Counted from the first letter of the stretch, positions 36,693 through 44,777 are shown. The stretch is DNA of 64,000 bases from Rhizobiales bacterium TNE-4 (GCA_019083985.1 JAHRCV010000002.1:186001-250000); one strand, 5' to 3'. Translations and numbers: made by a program. The notes: generated by a model not told the origin, from the sequence alone.

Positions 36693-37286
36693 ATGTCGCT
36701 CGCTGCCCGCCGTACGAATCCCTTCAATCTGCCCAACGTGCTCACCTATGGCCGTGTGGCAGCGGTTCCGGTCGTGGCCGCGCTCCTGTTCTGGCCCGAT
36801 GACGATTGGATGCGCTGGACGGCGCTCGGCGTCTTTGCCGCCGCGGCCATCACCGATTTCTTTGACGGCTATCTGGCGCGCGTCTGGGAGCAGCAATCGG
36901 CGCTGGGGCGGATGCTGGACCCGATTGCCGACAAGCTGCTGGTCGCGGCCTGCCTACTGGTTCTTGTGAGCAACAAGACCATTGTCGGCCTTTCGGTCTG
37001 GGCGGGGCTTATCATTCTGTGTCGTGAAATCCTCGTCTCGGGCTTGCGCGAATTTCTCGCGGAACTGCGCGTCTCGGTGCCGGTTACGCAAGTGGCGAAG
37101 TGGAAGACGACCCTGCAGCTTATCGCCCTCGGCTTTTTGATCGCAGGGCCGGCAGGCGAAAAGGTTCTGCCGGGCACGATCACCATTGGCGTCGTGCTCC
37201 TATGGATCGCGGCGATCCTGACGCTGTATACCGGCTGGGATTATTTCCGGGCTGGCATCCGTCACGTCGTCGATCACGAAGGGTGA
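36693..37286 (+). CDS. pgsA: CDP-diacylglycerol-glycerol-3-phosphate 3-phosphatidyltransferase
   Basis: Makes phosphatidylglycerol phosphate, the first step to phosphatidylglycerol and cardiolipin, in the inner membrane. The 197-residue protein has about five membrane helices and the CDP-alcohol transferase signature TDFFDGYLARVWEQQSALGRMLDPIADK, with all the expected Asp and Gly residues. The ATG at 36693 (MSLAARRTNPFNLPNVLTYGR) is chosen over an upstream TTG. It follows uvrC, a common order in alphaproteobacteria, and is 4 bp upstream of moaD. Confidence 0.95.
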   Translation: MSLAARRTNPFNLPNVLTYGRVAAVPVVAALLFWPDDDWMRWTALGVFAAAAITDFFDGYLARVWEQQSALGRMLDPIADKLLVAACLLVLVSNKTIVGLSVWAGLIILCREILVSGLREFLAELRVSVPVTQVAKWKTTLQLIALGFLIAGPAGEKVLPGTITIGVVLLWIAAILTLYTGWDYFRAGIRHVVDHEG

Positions 37287-37290
37287 TCTC

Positions 37291-37542
37291 ATGAAGCTGG
37301 TTTATTTCTCTTGGGTGCGGGAACGCATCGGGGTCGCCGAGGAAGAGCGCGATCTGCCCGATTCCATTCACATGGTCGCCGACTTGATCGAATGGCTCAT
37401 CGGCCATGGCGAGAATTACGCCTATGCGTTCGAGAATGCGCAAGTGATCCGTGTTGCGATCGATAAGCAGCATGTGCCGCATGATGCACCGATCGGGAAT
37501 GCGAAAGAGATCGCCTTCTTTCCGCCAATGACCGGGGGCTGA
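37291..37542 (+). CDS. moaD: Molybdopterin synthase sulfur carrier subunit
   Basis: A small ubiquitin-like protein of 83 residues that carries the thiocarboxylate used to make molybdopterin. It begins MKLVYFSWVRERIGVAEEER and ends with the diagnostic Gly-Gly (FFPPMTGG). It is placed directly before moaE, with only 3 bp between them, and after pgsA. Confidence 0.95.
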   Translation: MKLVYFSWVRERIGVAEEERDLPDSIHMVADLIEWLIGHGENYAYAFENAQVIRVAIDKQHVPHDAPIGNAKEIAFFPPMTGG

Positions 37543-37545
37543 GCC

Positions 37546-38004
37546 ATGGCGCGTGTGATCGTTCAGCGCGAGGCTTTCGATATCGCCGCTGAAATTGCGC
37601 GCATGGCAGCCGATGGCGGGACTGACATCGGAGCCATCGTGACCTTCACAGGCTTATGCCGGTCAGAAAAAGGCGTGCTCGCCGCGCTTGAACTTGAGCA
37701 TTACCCCGGCATGGCCGAAGCCGAGATGGAACGCATTGCGCGTGAAGCCGAAGGCCGTTGGCCGATCGATGCGCTCACCATCATTCACCGCTATGGCAAA
37801 ATTGTACCCGGCGAAGGCATTGTGCTCGTGCTCGCCGCCTCCGCCCATCGGGCAGCAGCGTTCGAGGCAGCTGAATTCCTGATGGACTATCTGAAGACGC
37901 ATGCGCCGTTCTGGAAGAAAGAACATCGGGCCGATGGCCAAGAGGGCAACTGGGTCGAAGCGCATACACGCGACGATGTCGCACTCGGCCGCTGGCGCGA
38001 TTGA
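37546..38004 (+). CDS. moaE: Molybdopterin synthase catalytic subunit
   Basis: Converts cyclic pyranopterin monophosphate to molybdopterin together with MoaD. The 152-residue protein has GAIVTFTGLCRS, LELEHYPGMAEAEM, IDALTIIHRYGKIVPGEGIVLVLAASAHRAAAFEA, and the catalytic Lys region LKTHAPFWKKEH. Start and length are typical. It closes the uvrC-pgsA-moaDE run. No other molybdenum cofactor genes are in the window. Confidence 0.96.
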   Translation: MARVIVQREAFDIAAEIARMAADGGTDIGAIVTFTGLCRSEKGVLAALELEHYPGMAEAEMERIAREAEGRWPIDALTIIHRYGKIVPGEGIVLVLAASAHRAAAFEAAEFLMDYLKTHAPFWKKEHRADGQEGNWVEAHTRDDVALGRWRD

Positions 38005-38076
38005 TCGCACGTTTCAATTCTTAACAGAGTGTGAACTGAAATCGTGCTGCAGCGTTAGTGGATCGGGAGATCCGCC

Positions 38077-38658
38077 ATGCCACAGATTGCACACAGCCAT
38101 CTTTTGATCATTGCCACCGACGGCTTCGATCACGCCGAACTCTTGCGCCCGCGCGATGAGCTGAGCGCGAAAGGCGCGCAAATCTGTATCGCTGCACCCT
38201 GCGAGACGCGTCGCCCCGGTTTCATACGGTCATGGTGCGATGATGAATGGGGCACCTATATTGCTGCCGACCTCACGCTTGACCGCATCAATGTGCGCAA
38301 TTTCGATGGCTTGATCTTGCCCGAAGGGCCGATGAATCCAGATCGGCTGCGTGCCATTCCTCATGCCGTCGATGTCGTGCGCGCTTTCTATGATTGCGGC
38401 AAGACGATCGCCGCGATCTGCCAAGCTCCGCACATTTTGGTCGAGGCTGGCATTGTTAAAGGTCGCCAGCTCACCTCATGATCGGCGATTCGTACCGATC
38501 TGATGAATGCAGGCGCACAATGGCTCGATCAGGACGTGGTGGTCGACAAGGGCCTCATCACCAGCCGCTCGCCAAAAGACCTCGACGCCTTCATTGCCAA
38601 GATTGTCGAGGAAATCGAGGAAGGCGATCATCTCGATCGCAGACCCAAGGCCGCCTGA
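38077..38658 (+). pseudogene. DJ-1/PfpI family protein interrupted by one in-frame TGA
   Basis: The frame from ATG 38077 (after a GGGAGA site) reads through a PfpI/DJ-1 fold: LLIIATDGFDHAELLRPRDEL, NFDGLILPEGPMNPDRL, and the nucleophile elbow AICQAPHILVEAGIVKGRQLTS. At 38479-38481 there is a TGA where homologues have Trp (the TSW of TSWPS), then the same frame continues without shift as [29 protein letters not shown] and ends naturally at 38656-38658. So the gene is intact except for a single nonsense change, 193 codons in all. It may be a recent pseudogene or a sequencing error. The family includes proteases, glyoxalases and chaperone-like proteins. Confidence 0.85.
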
Positions 38659-38707
38659 CCAACTACCGGTTGCTTTACCGCCGGGAAAATTGGCCCATAA
38701 TCACGGT

Positions 38708-38974
38708 ATGCGCAGCAGGGTCATCATCGTGATGGCAGGATTTGTCAGCGCGGCGGGCTTCGCGCTGGCTGAGAGCAAGTTTGCGCCGATCCCACGCGGC
38801 CCGGTGCCCGAAATTCCCTGCTATTGCCGCACCGCCGATCGCCAATTCGATATGGGCGAGACCACCTGCATCCGCATTGGCAGCCGCGCCGAACTGGCCC
38901 GCTGCGACATGGTGCTGAACAATCCATCGTGGACCTTGTTGAACCGGCCCTGCAATCCTGAGCTGACGCAATAG
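38708..38974 (+). CDS. Small secreted Cys-containing protein, 88 residues
   Basis: The N-terminus MRSRVIIVMAGFVSAAGFALAE is a Sec signal peptide. The mature part of about 67 residues holds five cysteines (IPCYCRTADR, ETTCIRIG, ARCDMVL, NRPCNPEL), suggesting disulfide bonding in the periplasm. I do not recognise the family; the CYCRTADRQFDMGETTCI pattern occurs, to my knowledge, in uncharacterised Rhizobiales proteins. It lies between the broken PfpI gene and the LysE exporter on the same strand. The ATG is the only one giving the signal peptide. Confidence 0.7.
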   Translation: MRSRVIIVMAGFVSAAGFALAESKFAPIPRGPVPEIPCYCRTADRQFDMGETTCIRIGSRAELARCDMVLNNPSWTLLNRPCNPELTQ

Positions 38975-39041
38975 AGCGCGGACTTTGCAGCTGCTTGCTT
39001 TCCGGCCTAGAGAGTAAAAAAGCCCCGCCGGGAACAAACCG

Positions 39042-39674
39042 ATGCCGAGCACGGCCAATCTCATTGCCTTCGCACTTGTGTCCTTGGGGATGGTGCTGAC
39101 GCCCGGCCCCAACATGATCTACCTCGTCTCACGCTCGATCACGCAAGGCGTAAGCGCGGGTCTGATCTCACTGGGCGGCGTCGCCTTGGGTTTTGTTTTC
39201 TACATGGTGTGCGCAGCGTTCGGCATTACCGCGCTCGTGATGGCCGTGCCTTTTGCTTATGACGCGTTACGCTTGGCTGGTGCAGCCTATCTCCTCTATC
39301 TCGCATGGCAGGCTGTGAAACCCGGCGGGCGCTCGCCGTTTCAGGTCAAGCCATTGCCCCTCGATAGTCCACGCAAATTGTTCGTGATGGGTTTCCTGAC
39401 CAACCTCCTCAATCCGAAGATCGCGATGCTGTACCTGTCGCTTCTGCCGCAATTCATCGATCTGTCGCAGGGCCATGTGCTCGGCCAATCACTTGTGCTG
39501 GGCCTGACACAGATTGCGATCAGCATCAGCGTCAATGCGATGATTGCGTGCGCCGCCGGATCGATCGCGATCTTCCTAACGACCCGGCCCGCATGGGCGC
39601 TGGTTCAACGCTGGATCATGGGGTCGGTTCTCGCAGGCCTCGCCTTGCGCATGGCATTTGAAAGCCGGCGCTGA
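39042..39674 (+). CDS. LysE/RhtB family amino-acid exporter
   Basis: A 210-residue inner-membrane protein with about six helices. Diagnostic parts are the N-terminal LVSLGMVLTPGPNMIYLVSRSITQGVSAGL, the AAYLLYLAWQAVK segment, and FVMGFLTNLLNPKIAMLYLSLLPQF, matching the LysE signature. Members export basic or neutral amino acids and homoserine lactones; the substrate is unknown here. A GCCCCGCCGGG-type hairpin half lies just upstream (39020s) without a clear terminator. The stop is followed immediately by a small opposite-strand gene. Confidence 0.92.
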   Translation: MPSTANLIAFALVSLGMVLTPGPNMIYLVSRSITQGVSAGLISLGGVALGFVFYMVCAAFGITALVMAVPFAYDALRLAGAAYLLYLAWQAVKPGGRSPFQVKPLPLDSPRKLFVMGFLTNLLNPKIAMLYLSLLPQFIDLSQGHVLGQSLVLGLTQIAISISVNAMIACAAGSIAIFLTTRPAWALVQRWIMGSVLAGLALRMAFESRR

Positions 39675-39767
39675 TCAGTATAGCCCCACCACCGCCCCGC
39701 TGACGACGAGCATCGACAGAAGCGAGAGAACGGAGGCCGTCCATCGATGCTGTAGGGCGGTGTACAT
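39675..39767 (-). CDS. Possible 30-residue single-pass membrane peptide
   Basis: On the minus strand an ATG at 39765-39767 follows GGGAGGGCCCC, an excellent ribosome-binding site. The 30 codons read MYTALQHRWTASVLSLLSML then VVSGAVVGLY and stop: a short polar N-terminus and one hydrophobic helix, the typical form of bacterial small membrane proteins. It abuts the LysE stop codon tail to tail. I know no named family. It is below the length used by most gene finders. Evidence is limited to the start signals and helix, so a chance frame is possible. Confidence 0.45.
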   Translation of the reverse strand: MYTALQHRWTASVLSLLSMLVVSGAVVGLY

Positions 39768-39927
39768 GGGGCCCTCCCACGCATGATGCGCGCCGTTTAC
39801 GCTTTATTCACCATAAGAAGAACGCGCCGGACAAAACCCAGTTCCTTGCTTGCGAGAAACCGAAAAACCACGCTTTCGCCGCAGCGCATTCGCAAAAGGT
39901 TAACCTCGATCTCGTCATCGTCGATTT

Positions 39928-40791
39928 ATGTCGAGGCGTGCGTTCAAGTGGTGTATCGCGGCGGTTCTGCTGTTGACCGTCGCGGGGTGTGGACTTTTCC
40001 GCTGGGAAAAGCGCGCGCCTTGGCGTGACGACGCCGAGCGCGAATGCCTCGCCTCTAAACAGGTCAAGATCACGGATTATGTCGAGCCCGCGCGCGGGAT
40101 CGATGGGCCTGGCGCTTGCGGCATGATCGCGCCGCTCAAGGTGACAGCTTTTGCCGAAGGTTCTGTCGGCCTGCAATCGCGCCAAACCTTTGCCTGCCCG
40201 ATGCTGCCCGCAATCGACAAATGGATCGCCGAATCGGTTCAGCCTTCGGCGATGTTCTATTTCGGCCAACCGGTGAAGGGGCTGAAAGCCGGGTCTTACG
40301 CCTGCCGCAACCAAAACAATGCTTATGGCGGGCCACTTTCTGAACACGCCTTCGGCAACGCACTGGATGTGATGGCGTTCGAATTGGCTGACGGCCGCAC
40401 CATCACCATTGCTAAGGGTTGGAAGGGCGATTTGCGCGAACAGGAATTCCTGCGTGAGGTTTTCATCGGCTCATGCCGGACCTTCTCGACCGTGCTTGGC
40501 CCAGGCGCAGACCCTTTTCACTACGACCATTTCCATCTCGATCTCGCCCGCCATGCTGGCGGCCGGACGATTTGCAAGCCCGTGTTGAAATTCATGCCGA
40601 ATCTGGACCCAGCCAAGATCAAGCCGTACCGCCCGGGCCCGCCCGTTGGCACATCCATTCCGATGGCGCAGACACCGCCGCGCGCGACCCAACCCGCGCC
40701 GAGCCTTCAGGCCAGCGGACCGATGACGCCCTTGCCGATGCCGGCACCGGGCGGGGCGCCGCGCACAGTCGATCTTGGCGGCTTGTATTGA
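39928..40791 (+). CDS. Extensin-like C-terminal domain lipoprotein
   Basis: A 287-residue protein with lipoprotein signal (WCIAAVLLLTVAGC). The central domain (about 45-235) is the extensin-like_C family: IDGPGACGMIAPLKVTAF, YACRNQNNAYGGPLSEHAFGNALDVMAFELADG, and the closing FHYDHFHLDLARH. The SEHAFGNALDVMAF and DHFHLD motifs resemble the zinc-binding HxxxxxxD...HxH of LAS peptidases (VanY/MepA type), so a cell-wall peptidase role is likely but unproven. The tail is Pro-rich and probably disordered. It is first in a plus-strand run with two other secreted proteins. Confidence 0.88.
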   Translation: MSRRAFKWCIAAVLLLTVAGCGLFRWEKRAPWRDDAERECLASKQVKITDYVEPARGIDGPGACGMIAPLKVTAFAEGSVGLQSRQTFACPMLPAIDKWIAESVQPSAMFYFGQPVKGLKAGSYACRNQNNAYGGPLSEHAFGNALDVMAFELADGRTITIAKGWKGDLREQEFLREVFIGSCRTFSTVLGPGADPFHYDHFHLDLARHAGGRTICKPVLKFMPNLDPAKIKPYRPGPPVGTSIPMAQTPPRATQPAPSLQASGPMTPLPMPAPGGAPRTVDLGGLY

Positions 40792-40858
40792 TCCGCTTGA
40801 CCCGACGCGCCCCCGCGCGCATGGTCCGCACATTGGATTGACCTTTGGGAATCGCGCG

Positions 40859-41308
40859 ATGAACCGCTTTCTCGCCGCTATTTTAATTGCTAGCGCAACA
40901 TGGGTTGCCCCTGTGTTGGCGCAGGATAATTCCTATCCATCGGAAAATTGGACGGTGCCCTATAGCGGCAAGCTGAATGAGTTTCCGCCCTGTGAGACAC
41001 AATCGATCCGCGCACTGATCTCGCGCCGCTTCGCCGCCACGCGCTCGGAATATTGGGGCGAGCCGAAAGCAATTCTCGATATCGACAATGTGAAGACGAT
41101 TGGGTTCCGGCCGGAAGGACTCGCTTATATCCCACGCCTCTATTGCGAAGGCGTGGCGCAAACGAGCGATGGCGTGAAGCGCCGCATTGTCTATTCGATC
41201 ATCGAGGAAGCTGGCATGAGCGGCATCGGCTTTGGTGTCGATTGGTGCGTTGTCGGCCTCGATCCGAATTACGCTTACGCCCCCGCATGCCGCGCCGCGA
41301 TGCCTTGA
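40859..41308 (+). CDS. Conserved secreted protein, 149 residues, unknown function
   Basis: The signal peptide is MNRFLAAILIASATWVAPVLAQ. The mature protein (DNSYPSENWTVPYSGKLNEFPPCETQ...) has a compact alpha/beta pattern with cysteines in FPPCETQS, RLYCEGV, VDWCVV and APACRAA, probably two disulfides. SIRALISRRFAATRSEYWGEPKAILDIDNVKTIG resembles small periplasmic proteins of unknown role common in Hyphomicrobiales. It overlaps the downstream RNase T2 gene by 22 bp, so the two are likely translated together. An upstream in-frame start at 40775 was not used because ATG 40859 begins the signal peptide. Confidence 0.8.
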   Translation: MNRFLAAILIASATWVAPVLAQDNSYPSENWTVPYSGKLNEFPPCETQSIRALISRRFAATRSEYWGEPKAILDIDNVKTIGFRPEGLAYIPRLYCEGVAQTSDGVKRRIVYSIIEEAGMSGIGFGVDWCVVGLDPNYAYAPACRAAMP

Positions 41309-41958
41309 GACACCGCGTGCTGAGTCTTGGGGCAGCGCTGGCCGCAATATTGGCGCTGGCTCTGATGCCGCGTGCGGCATCCGCACAATCGTTTGATTAC
41401 TACATATTGGCGCTGTCATGGTCGCCATCATGGTGCGCCGATAAGGGCGATGCGCGCGATGCCGACCAATGCGCGCCCGGTGCCAATCCCGGTTTTGTGG
41501 TCCACGGCCTCTGGCCTGCCCAAGCCAATGGCAATTCACCGACAGAATGCGGCCCGCAGGGCCGTAATCCGACGCGCATGGCGCTGGACACGGCCGCGCA
41601 AGTGTTTCCCAGTATCGGGCTTGCACGCTATCAATGGCGCAAACACGGCACCTGTTCAGGCCTTGATCCGCAAAGCTATTTCGCTGCGGTGAAACAGGCG
41701 CGCGCTCTCGTCCAGATTCCGGCGCCGCTCGTTGCGCCCGACCGGACGTTGCAAACCAACCCGATCAGTGTTGAACGCGTGTTCGCCGAAGCCAATCCGG
41801 GCCTGCGTGCGGACATGATTCAGGTGTCCTGCCGTCGCGAGACACTCACCGAAGTGCGCCTCTGCATCGGCCGCGATCTCAAATCCTTCGTGACATGCCC
41901 GGCAATCCAGCGCAGTGATTGCCGCGCCCGCGACATTTCCATCCCTGCCGGGCGCTGA
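41287..41958 (+). CDS. Secreted ribonuclease T2
   Basis: An endoribonuclease acting in the periplasm or outside the cell. The 223-residue protein has a signal peptide (LSLGAALAAILALALMPRAASAQ) and both RNase T2 catalytic segments: CAS-1 FVVHGLWPA and CAS-2 YQWRKHGTCSGL, with the expected His, Glu/Lys and His. Cysteines in WCADKG, QCAPG, ECGP and CRRETL/LCIG/CRAR fit the family disulfides. The ATG at 41287 overlaps the previous gene; an in-frame GTG at 41317 just before the hydrophobic core is an alternative. It is followed 12 bp later by rlmJ. Confidence 0.93.
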   Translation: MPRRDALRHRVLSLGAALAAILALALMPRAASAQSFDYYILALSWSPSWCADKGDARDADQCAPGANPGFVVHGLWPAQANGNSPTECGPQGRNPTRMALDTAAQVFPSIGLARYQWRKHGTCSGLDPQSYFAAVKQARALVQIPAPLVAPDRTLQTNPISVERVFAEANPGLRADMIQVSCRRETLTEVRLCIGRDLKSFVTCPAIQRSDCRARDISIPAGR

Positions 41959-41970
41959 GGCTCTTATTCC

Positions 41971-42825
41971 ATGAATTATCGCCACGCCTTTCATGCGGGC
42001 AATTTTGCCGATGTGCTGAAGCATGCCGTGCTGGCGCAATGCCTCGCCGCACTCAACCGCAAGGACCAGCCTTGGCGCGTGATCGACACCCATGCCGGTC
42101 CGGGTCTGTACGATCTCGCGGGCGACAAGGCGCGCCGCACGGGTGAAGCTGAAGATGGCGTCGGCAGGCTCACACAAGAAGGCGCACCGGCGCTCGAAGA
42201 TTTGCTTGCGCCCTATCGCGCCGTTCTGGCCGAAGCGCGCACCCGCTATGGCGAGACGATCTATCCGGGTTCGCCGGCGATCGCGCGCTTGATGATGCGG
42301 CCCAGCGATCGCGCCGTCTTTTGCGAGAAGCACCCGGATGAAGCGCTGGCCCTGACCCGCTACGCCCGCAACGATCCGCGGGTGAAAGTCGTCGAACTCG
42401 ATGGCTGGACCGGGCTCAAGGCCAATCTGCCGCCCAAAGAGCGCCGTGGCCTCGTTGTCATCGACCCGCCTTTCGAAGCGGCCGACGAAATGGAGCGCCT
42501 TCCGAGCCTCCTCGCGGCAGCCTGGCGCAAATGGCAGACGGGGCAGTACCTCGTCTGGTACCCGATTAAGGATCTGCGACGAACCGACGCGTTTTATACG
42601 GCCATCGCCGCCTCAGGCCTGCAAAAAGTACTGCGCATTGAACTGGCCATCGCCAATCCGGCGCAGGCCGATGGCATGGTTGGCACCGGCCTCCTCCTGA
42701 TCAACCCACCTTGGCCGCTTGAAAACACACTGAAATCCGCGCTTCCAGAGCTGCTTAAGTTATTGCAGCGCAAGAATGACGGTTTTTGGCGCTGTGACTG
42801 GCTCGTTCCAGAAAAGACAGCCTGA
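41971..42825 (+). CDS. rlmJ: 23S rRNA (adenine-2030-N6)-methyltransferase
   Basis: Methylates A2030 of 23S rRNA. The 284-residue protein starts MNYRHAFHAGNFADVLKHAVL, the RlmJ signature, has IDTHAGPGLYDL as SAM motif I, and the catalytic LVVIDPPFE. YLVWYPIKD and MVGTGLLLINPPW complete the family pattern. It is unusual that it follows a secreted RNase, with a 12-bp gap, but functions are probably unrelated apart from RNA. The stop is followed by a spacer of about 200 bp with inverted repeats. Confidence 0.95.
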   Translation: MNYRHAFHAGNFADVLKHAVLAQCLAALNRKDQPWRVIDTHAGPGLYDLAGDKARRTGEAEDGVGRLTQEGAPALEDLLAPYRAVLAEARTRYGETIYPGSPAIARLMMRPSDRAVFCEKHPDEALALTRYARNDPRVKVVELDGWTGLKANLPPKERRGLVVIDPPFEAADEMERLPSLLAAAWRKWQTGQYLVWYPIKDLRRTDAFYTAIAASGLQKVLRIELAIANPAQADGMVGTGLLLINPPWPLENTLKSALPELLKLLQRKNDGFWRCDWLVPEKTA

Positions 42826-42902
42826 TATATTTCAGTTCTACAGCTGAGCGCTGGTATATCTCAGCCTCACCAAAGGTTTCATTCCAATAAAGCTTGCCAG
42901 AC

Positions 42903-42920
42903 AGCGAAGCCTTCGCTGAA
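42903..42920. repeat. Palindrome in the rlmJ-cold-shock spacer
   Basis: CAGCGAAG-C-CTTCGCTG forms a perfect 8-bp inverted repeat. Flanking it, ATATTTCAG (near 42828) and CTGAAATAT (near 42918) form a wider inverted pair. It could be the structured leader of the cold-shock gene or a protein-binding site. The rest of the 42826-43029 spacer holds nothing else I recognise. Confidence 0.4.
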
Positions 42921-43029
42921 ATATGCTTCCGGCTAGCCTCAAAAAGCAGGGCTGGGCCGGGACGTCCACGCCAAATCCCAAAAGGAATGGCGAGAGGGGG
43001 ACGGACGAAGTCGGCAAGAGGGAATGGGA

Positions 43030-43251
43030 ATGGCGCAGCAGGGCGTGGTTAAATTCTTCAATGCGGAGAAAGGCTACGGATTTATCAAGCCGGATGATGG
43101 CGGGGCTGATATCTTCGTGCATGTGACGGCGGTGACGCGGGCGGGTTTGCCTGGGCTCGATCAGGGCCAAAAGGTGTCGTTCGAAGTTGAGCCGGACAAA
43201 AAGGGCAAGGGCCCGAAAGCGGTCAATCTCGTGATTATTGCGAACGGCTGA
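43030..43251 (+). CDS. Cold-shock domain protein (second copy)
   Basis: A 73-residue cold-shock domain: GVVKFFNAEKGYGFIKPDDGGADIFVHVTAVTRAG has RNP1 (KGYGFI) and RNP2 (DIFVHV). The tail PDKKGKGPKAVNL is basic. The ATG at 43030 is preferred over that at 43024 because GAGGG is 7 nt away from it and too near the other. It is only moderately similar to the copy at 19895-20104. Preceded by a non-coding leader with palindromes. Confidence 0.94.
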   Translation: MAQQGVVKFFNAEKGYGFIKPDDGGADIFVHVTAVTRAGLPGLDQGQKVSFEVEPDKKGKGPKAVNLVIIANG

Positions 43252-43314
43252 CCGCGCCGTTCGTTAACTCCAGCATAAAGGCGCGCTGCCTGAAGCGGTG
43301 GCGCGACGCATCCC

Positions 43315-43917
43315 ATGATTCTGCGTTCTTCTCCTCCTTCGCCTTTCGGCCGCAAGGTCAAAATCGCCGCCGCCATTCTCGGCCTCTCCGACAAGATCGA
43401 AATCGTTGTCACCGACACGATCGACCCGGCCGATTCCATTCGGCAGCAAAATCCACTCGGTAAAATTCCAGCGCTCATCTTGGCCGACGGGACAGCGCTC
43501 TACGATTCCCGCGTGATCGTTGAATATCTCGACCTGATGGCGGGTGGCGGCAAATTGATCCCGAACGGGGCCGAGCGCATTCAAACATTGACGCTACAGG
43601 CGCTTGCCGACGGCATTATGGATGCCGGCATTCTGCAAATGTATGAGCGCCGCTTCCGCGACGAAGACCGCCGCGAAGCCAAATGGATCGCCCACCAACA
43701 GGGCAAGATCGACCGCGCACTTGCTTATCTTGAACAGACCGGCGCACCGCTTCACACGACACCGCTGATCGGCGAGATCGCACTGGCCTGCGCACTGGGA
43801 TATCTCGATTTGCGCTTTGAAGGTACATGGCGCGCCAAGCATCCGAAACTCGTTGCTTGGCTCGACCGCTTCGCCGCCGCGGTGCCCTCATTCGAAAAGA
43901 CGCGTGTTACGGCTTGA
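43315..43917 (+). CDS. Glutathione S-transferase family protein
   Basis: A 200-residue protein with the thioredoxin-like N-terminal domain (MILRSSPPSPFGRKVKIAAAILGL) and the GSH-binding NPLGKIPALILADGTALYDSRVIVEYLD, including the cis-Pro and the Asp-Ser pair. The C-terminal all-helical domain has TPLIGEIALACALGYLDLRF, where the usual N-capping Asp is Glu or shifted. The catalytic residue is probably the early Ser (SSPPSPF). It is separate from its neighbours and shares a bidirectional terminator with the barrel gene. Confidence 0.93.
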   Translation: MILRSSPPSPFGRKVKIAAAILGLSDKIEIVVTDTIDPADSIRQQNPLGKIPALILADGTALYDSRVIVEYLDLMAGGGKLIPNGAERIQTLTLQALADGIMDAGILQMYERRFRDEDRREAKWIAHQQGKIDRALAYLEQTGAPLHTTPLIGEIALACALGYLDLRFEGTWRAKHPKLVAWLDRFAAAVPSFEKTRVTA

Positions 43918-43945
43918 AGCGTATACGCATCGCGTCATCTGCGAG

Positions 43946-43970
43946 AAGGCCCGCTTGCGCGGGCCTTTTT
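43946..43970. terminator. Bidirectional intrinsic terminator
   Basis: AAGGCCCGC/GCGGGCCTT with loop TTGC, with T run on the plus strand and only a short A tract on the other side. It lies between the convergent glutathione transferase and outer-membrane barrel genes. Confidence 0.88.
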
Positions 43971-43974
43971 CATG

Positions 43975-44589
43975 TCAGAATTTGTAATTGGCACCAACGC
44001 GCAAAAGATTGGTCGATGTCGTTGCCAGAATCGGCCCTTGCAGCGTGTTGAATGAAGCCTGGCCAAGCGAATAGTAGAGATATTCACCGCGCAGCGAGAC
44101 ATTCTGCGTCACGAACATTTCAGCACCGACGCCAGCCACCCATCCGGTCAGATTGGTCGATTCCGTGAGCGCGTAATTCTTGAACTCCAACGACGAGAGC
44201 GCGAGGCCACCCGTTGCATAGAGCATCAGCGAATTCATCGTGTAGCCAAGCCGGAGACGTCCGCTTCCCAACCACCTTTGGTTGAATGTGTAGGTGTAGG
44301 ATTTCGCATTGATGCCAGTCAGCATCACGTCGGCTTCGAGACCAAGCACAAACTTATCAGCGGTGAAGTTGAAGCCAATCTGCCCGCCACCGAGAAAGCC
44401 CTGCGTATTGTTGGGACCGGTTTCACCAAAGCCCATGCCAAGGTTGAGACCTGCATAAAGCCCCTGAAAGGCCGCCGGGGCCGTCACATAAGACGAGCCA
44501 CCATAATAAGACACTGCGGGCGCGCTCTGAGCCATGGCAAGTCCCGGTAGGGACATGGCAGCGGCAATGATCAACAAACGACGCAACAT
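43975..44589 (-). CDS. Outer-membrane beta-barrel protein (Omp25/OmpA-barrel-like)
   Basis: A 204-residue exported protein with signal peptide (LLIIAAAMSLPGLAMAQ) and an eight-strand barrel: FQGLYAGLNLGMGFG, GFLGGGQIGFNF, FVLGLEADVMLTG, RWLGSGRLRLGYTM, LMLYATGGLALSS, NLTGWVAGVGAEMFV, VSLRGEYLYYSLG, and the closing LLRVGANYKF with the C-terminal Phe needed for BAM insertion. It resembles Rhizobiales Omp25/Omp31 porin-like proteins. GAGGG lies 7 nt upstream of the ATG at 44589. Confidence 0.9.
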   Translation of the reverse strand: MLRRLLIIAAAMSLPGLAMAQSAPAVSYYGGSSYVTAPAAFQGLYAGLNLGMGFGETGPNNTQGFLGGGQIGFNFTADKFVLGLEADVMLTGINAKSYTYTFNQRWLGSGRLRLGYTMNSLMLYATGGLALSSLEFKNYALTESTNLTGWVAGVGAEMFVTQNVSLRGEYLYYSLGQASFNTLQGPILATTSTNLLRVGANYKF

Positions 44590-44777
44590 CACAAAACCCT
44601 CGCGGCTTCACGAAAGGGAAGCAACAGATAGGCCATAGCGCAGCTTCGGGGGTGGCCGAAGAGGTTCCCCGCCTTACGGATAAGATTTGCTTAAACCTTC
44701 AGCCCTCGCTGCAAGAGAGCATTAACCATGCGGGGCGCTTGCCACCGCGCGGCTGCTGCCTCTAGGGTCGCGCCATC

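Noticed and set aside
38479-38481. TGA as selenocysteine in the PfpI-like gene
   Set aside because: The position corresponds to Trp in the family, not Cys, and no SECIS-like hairpin was seen just after it.
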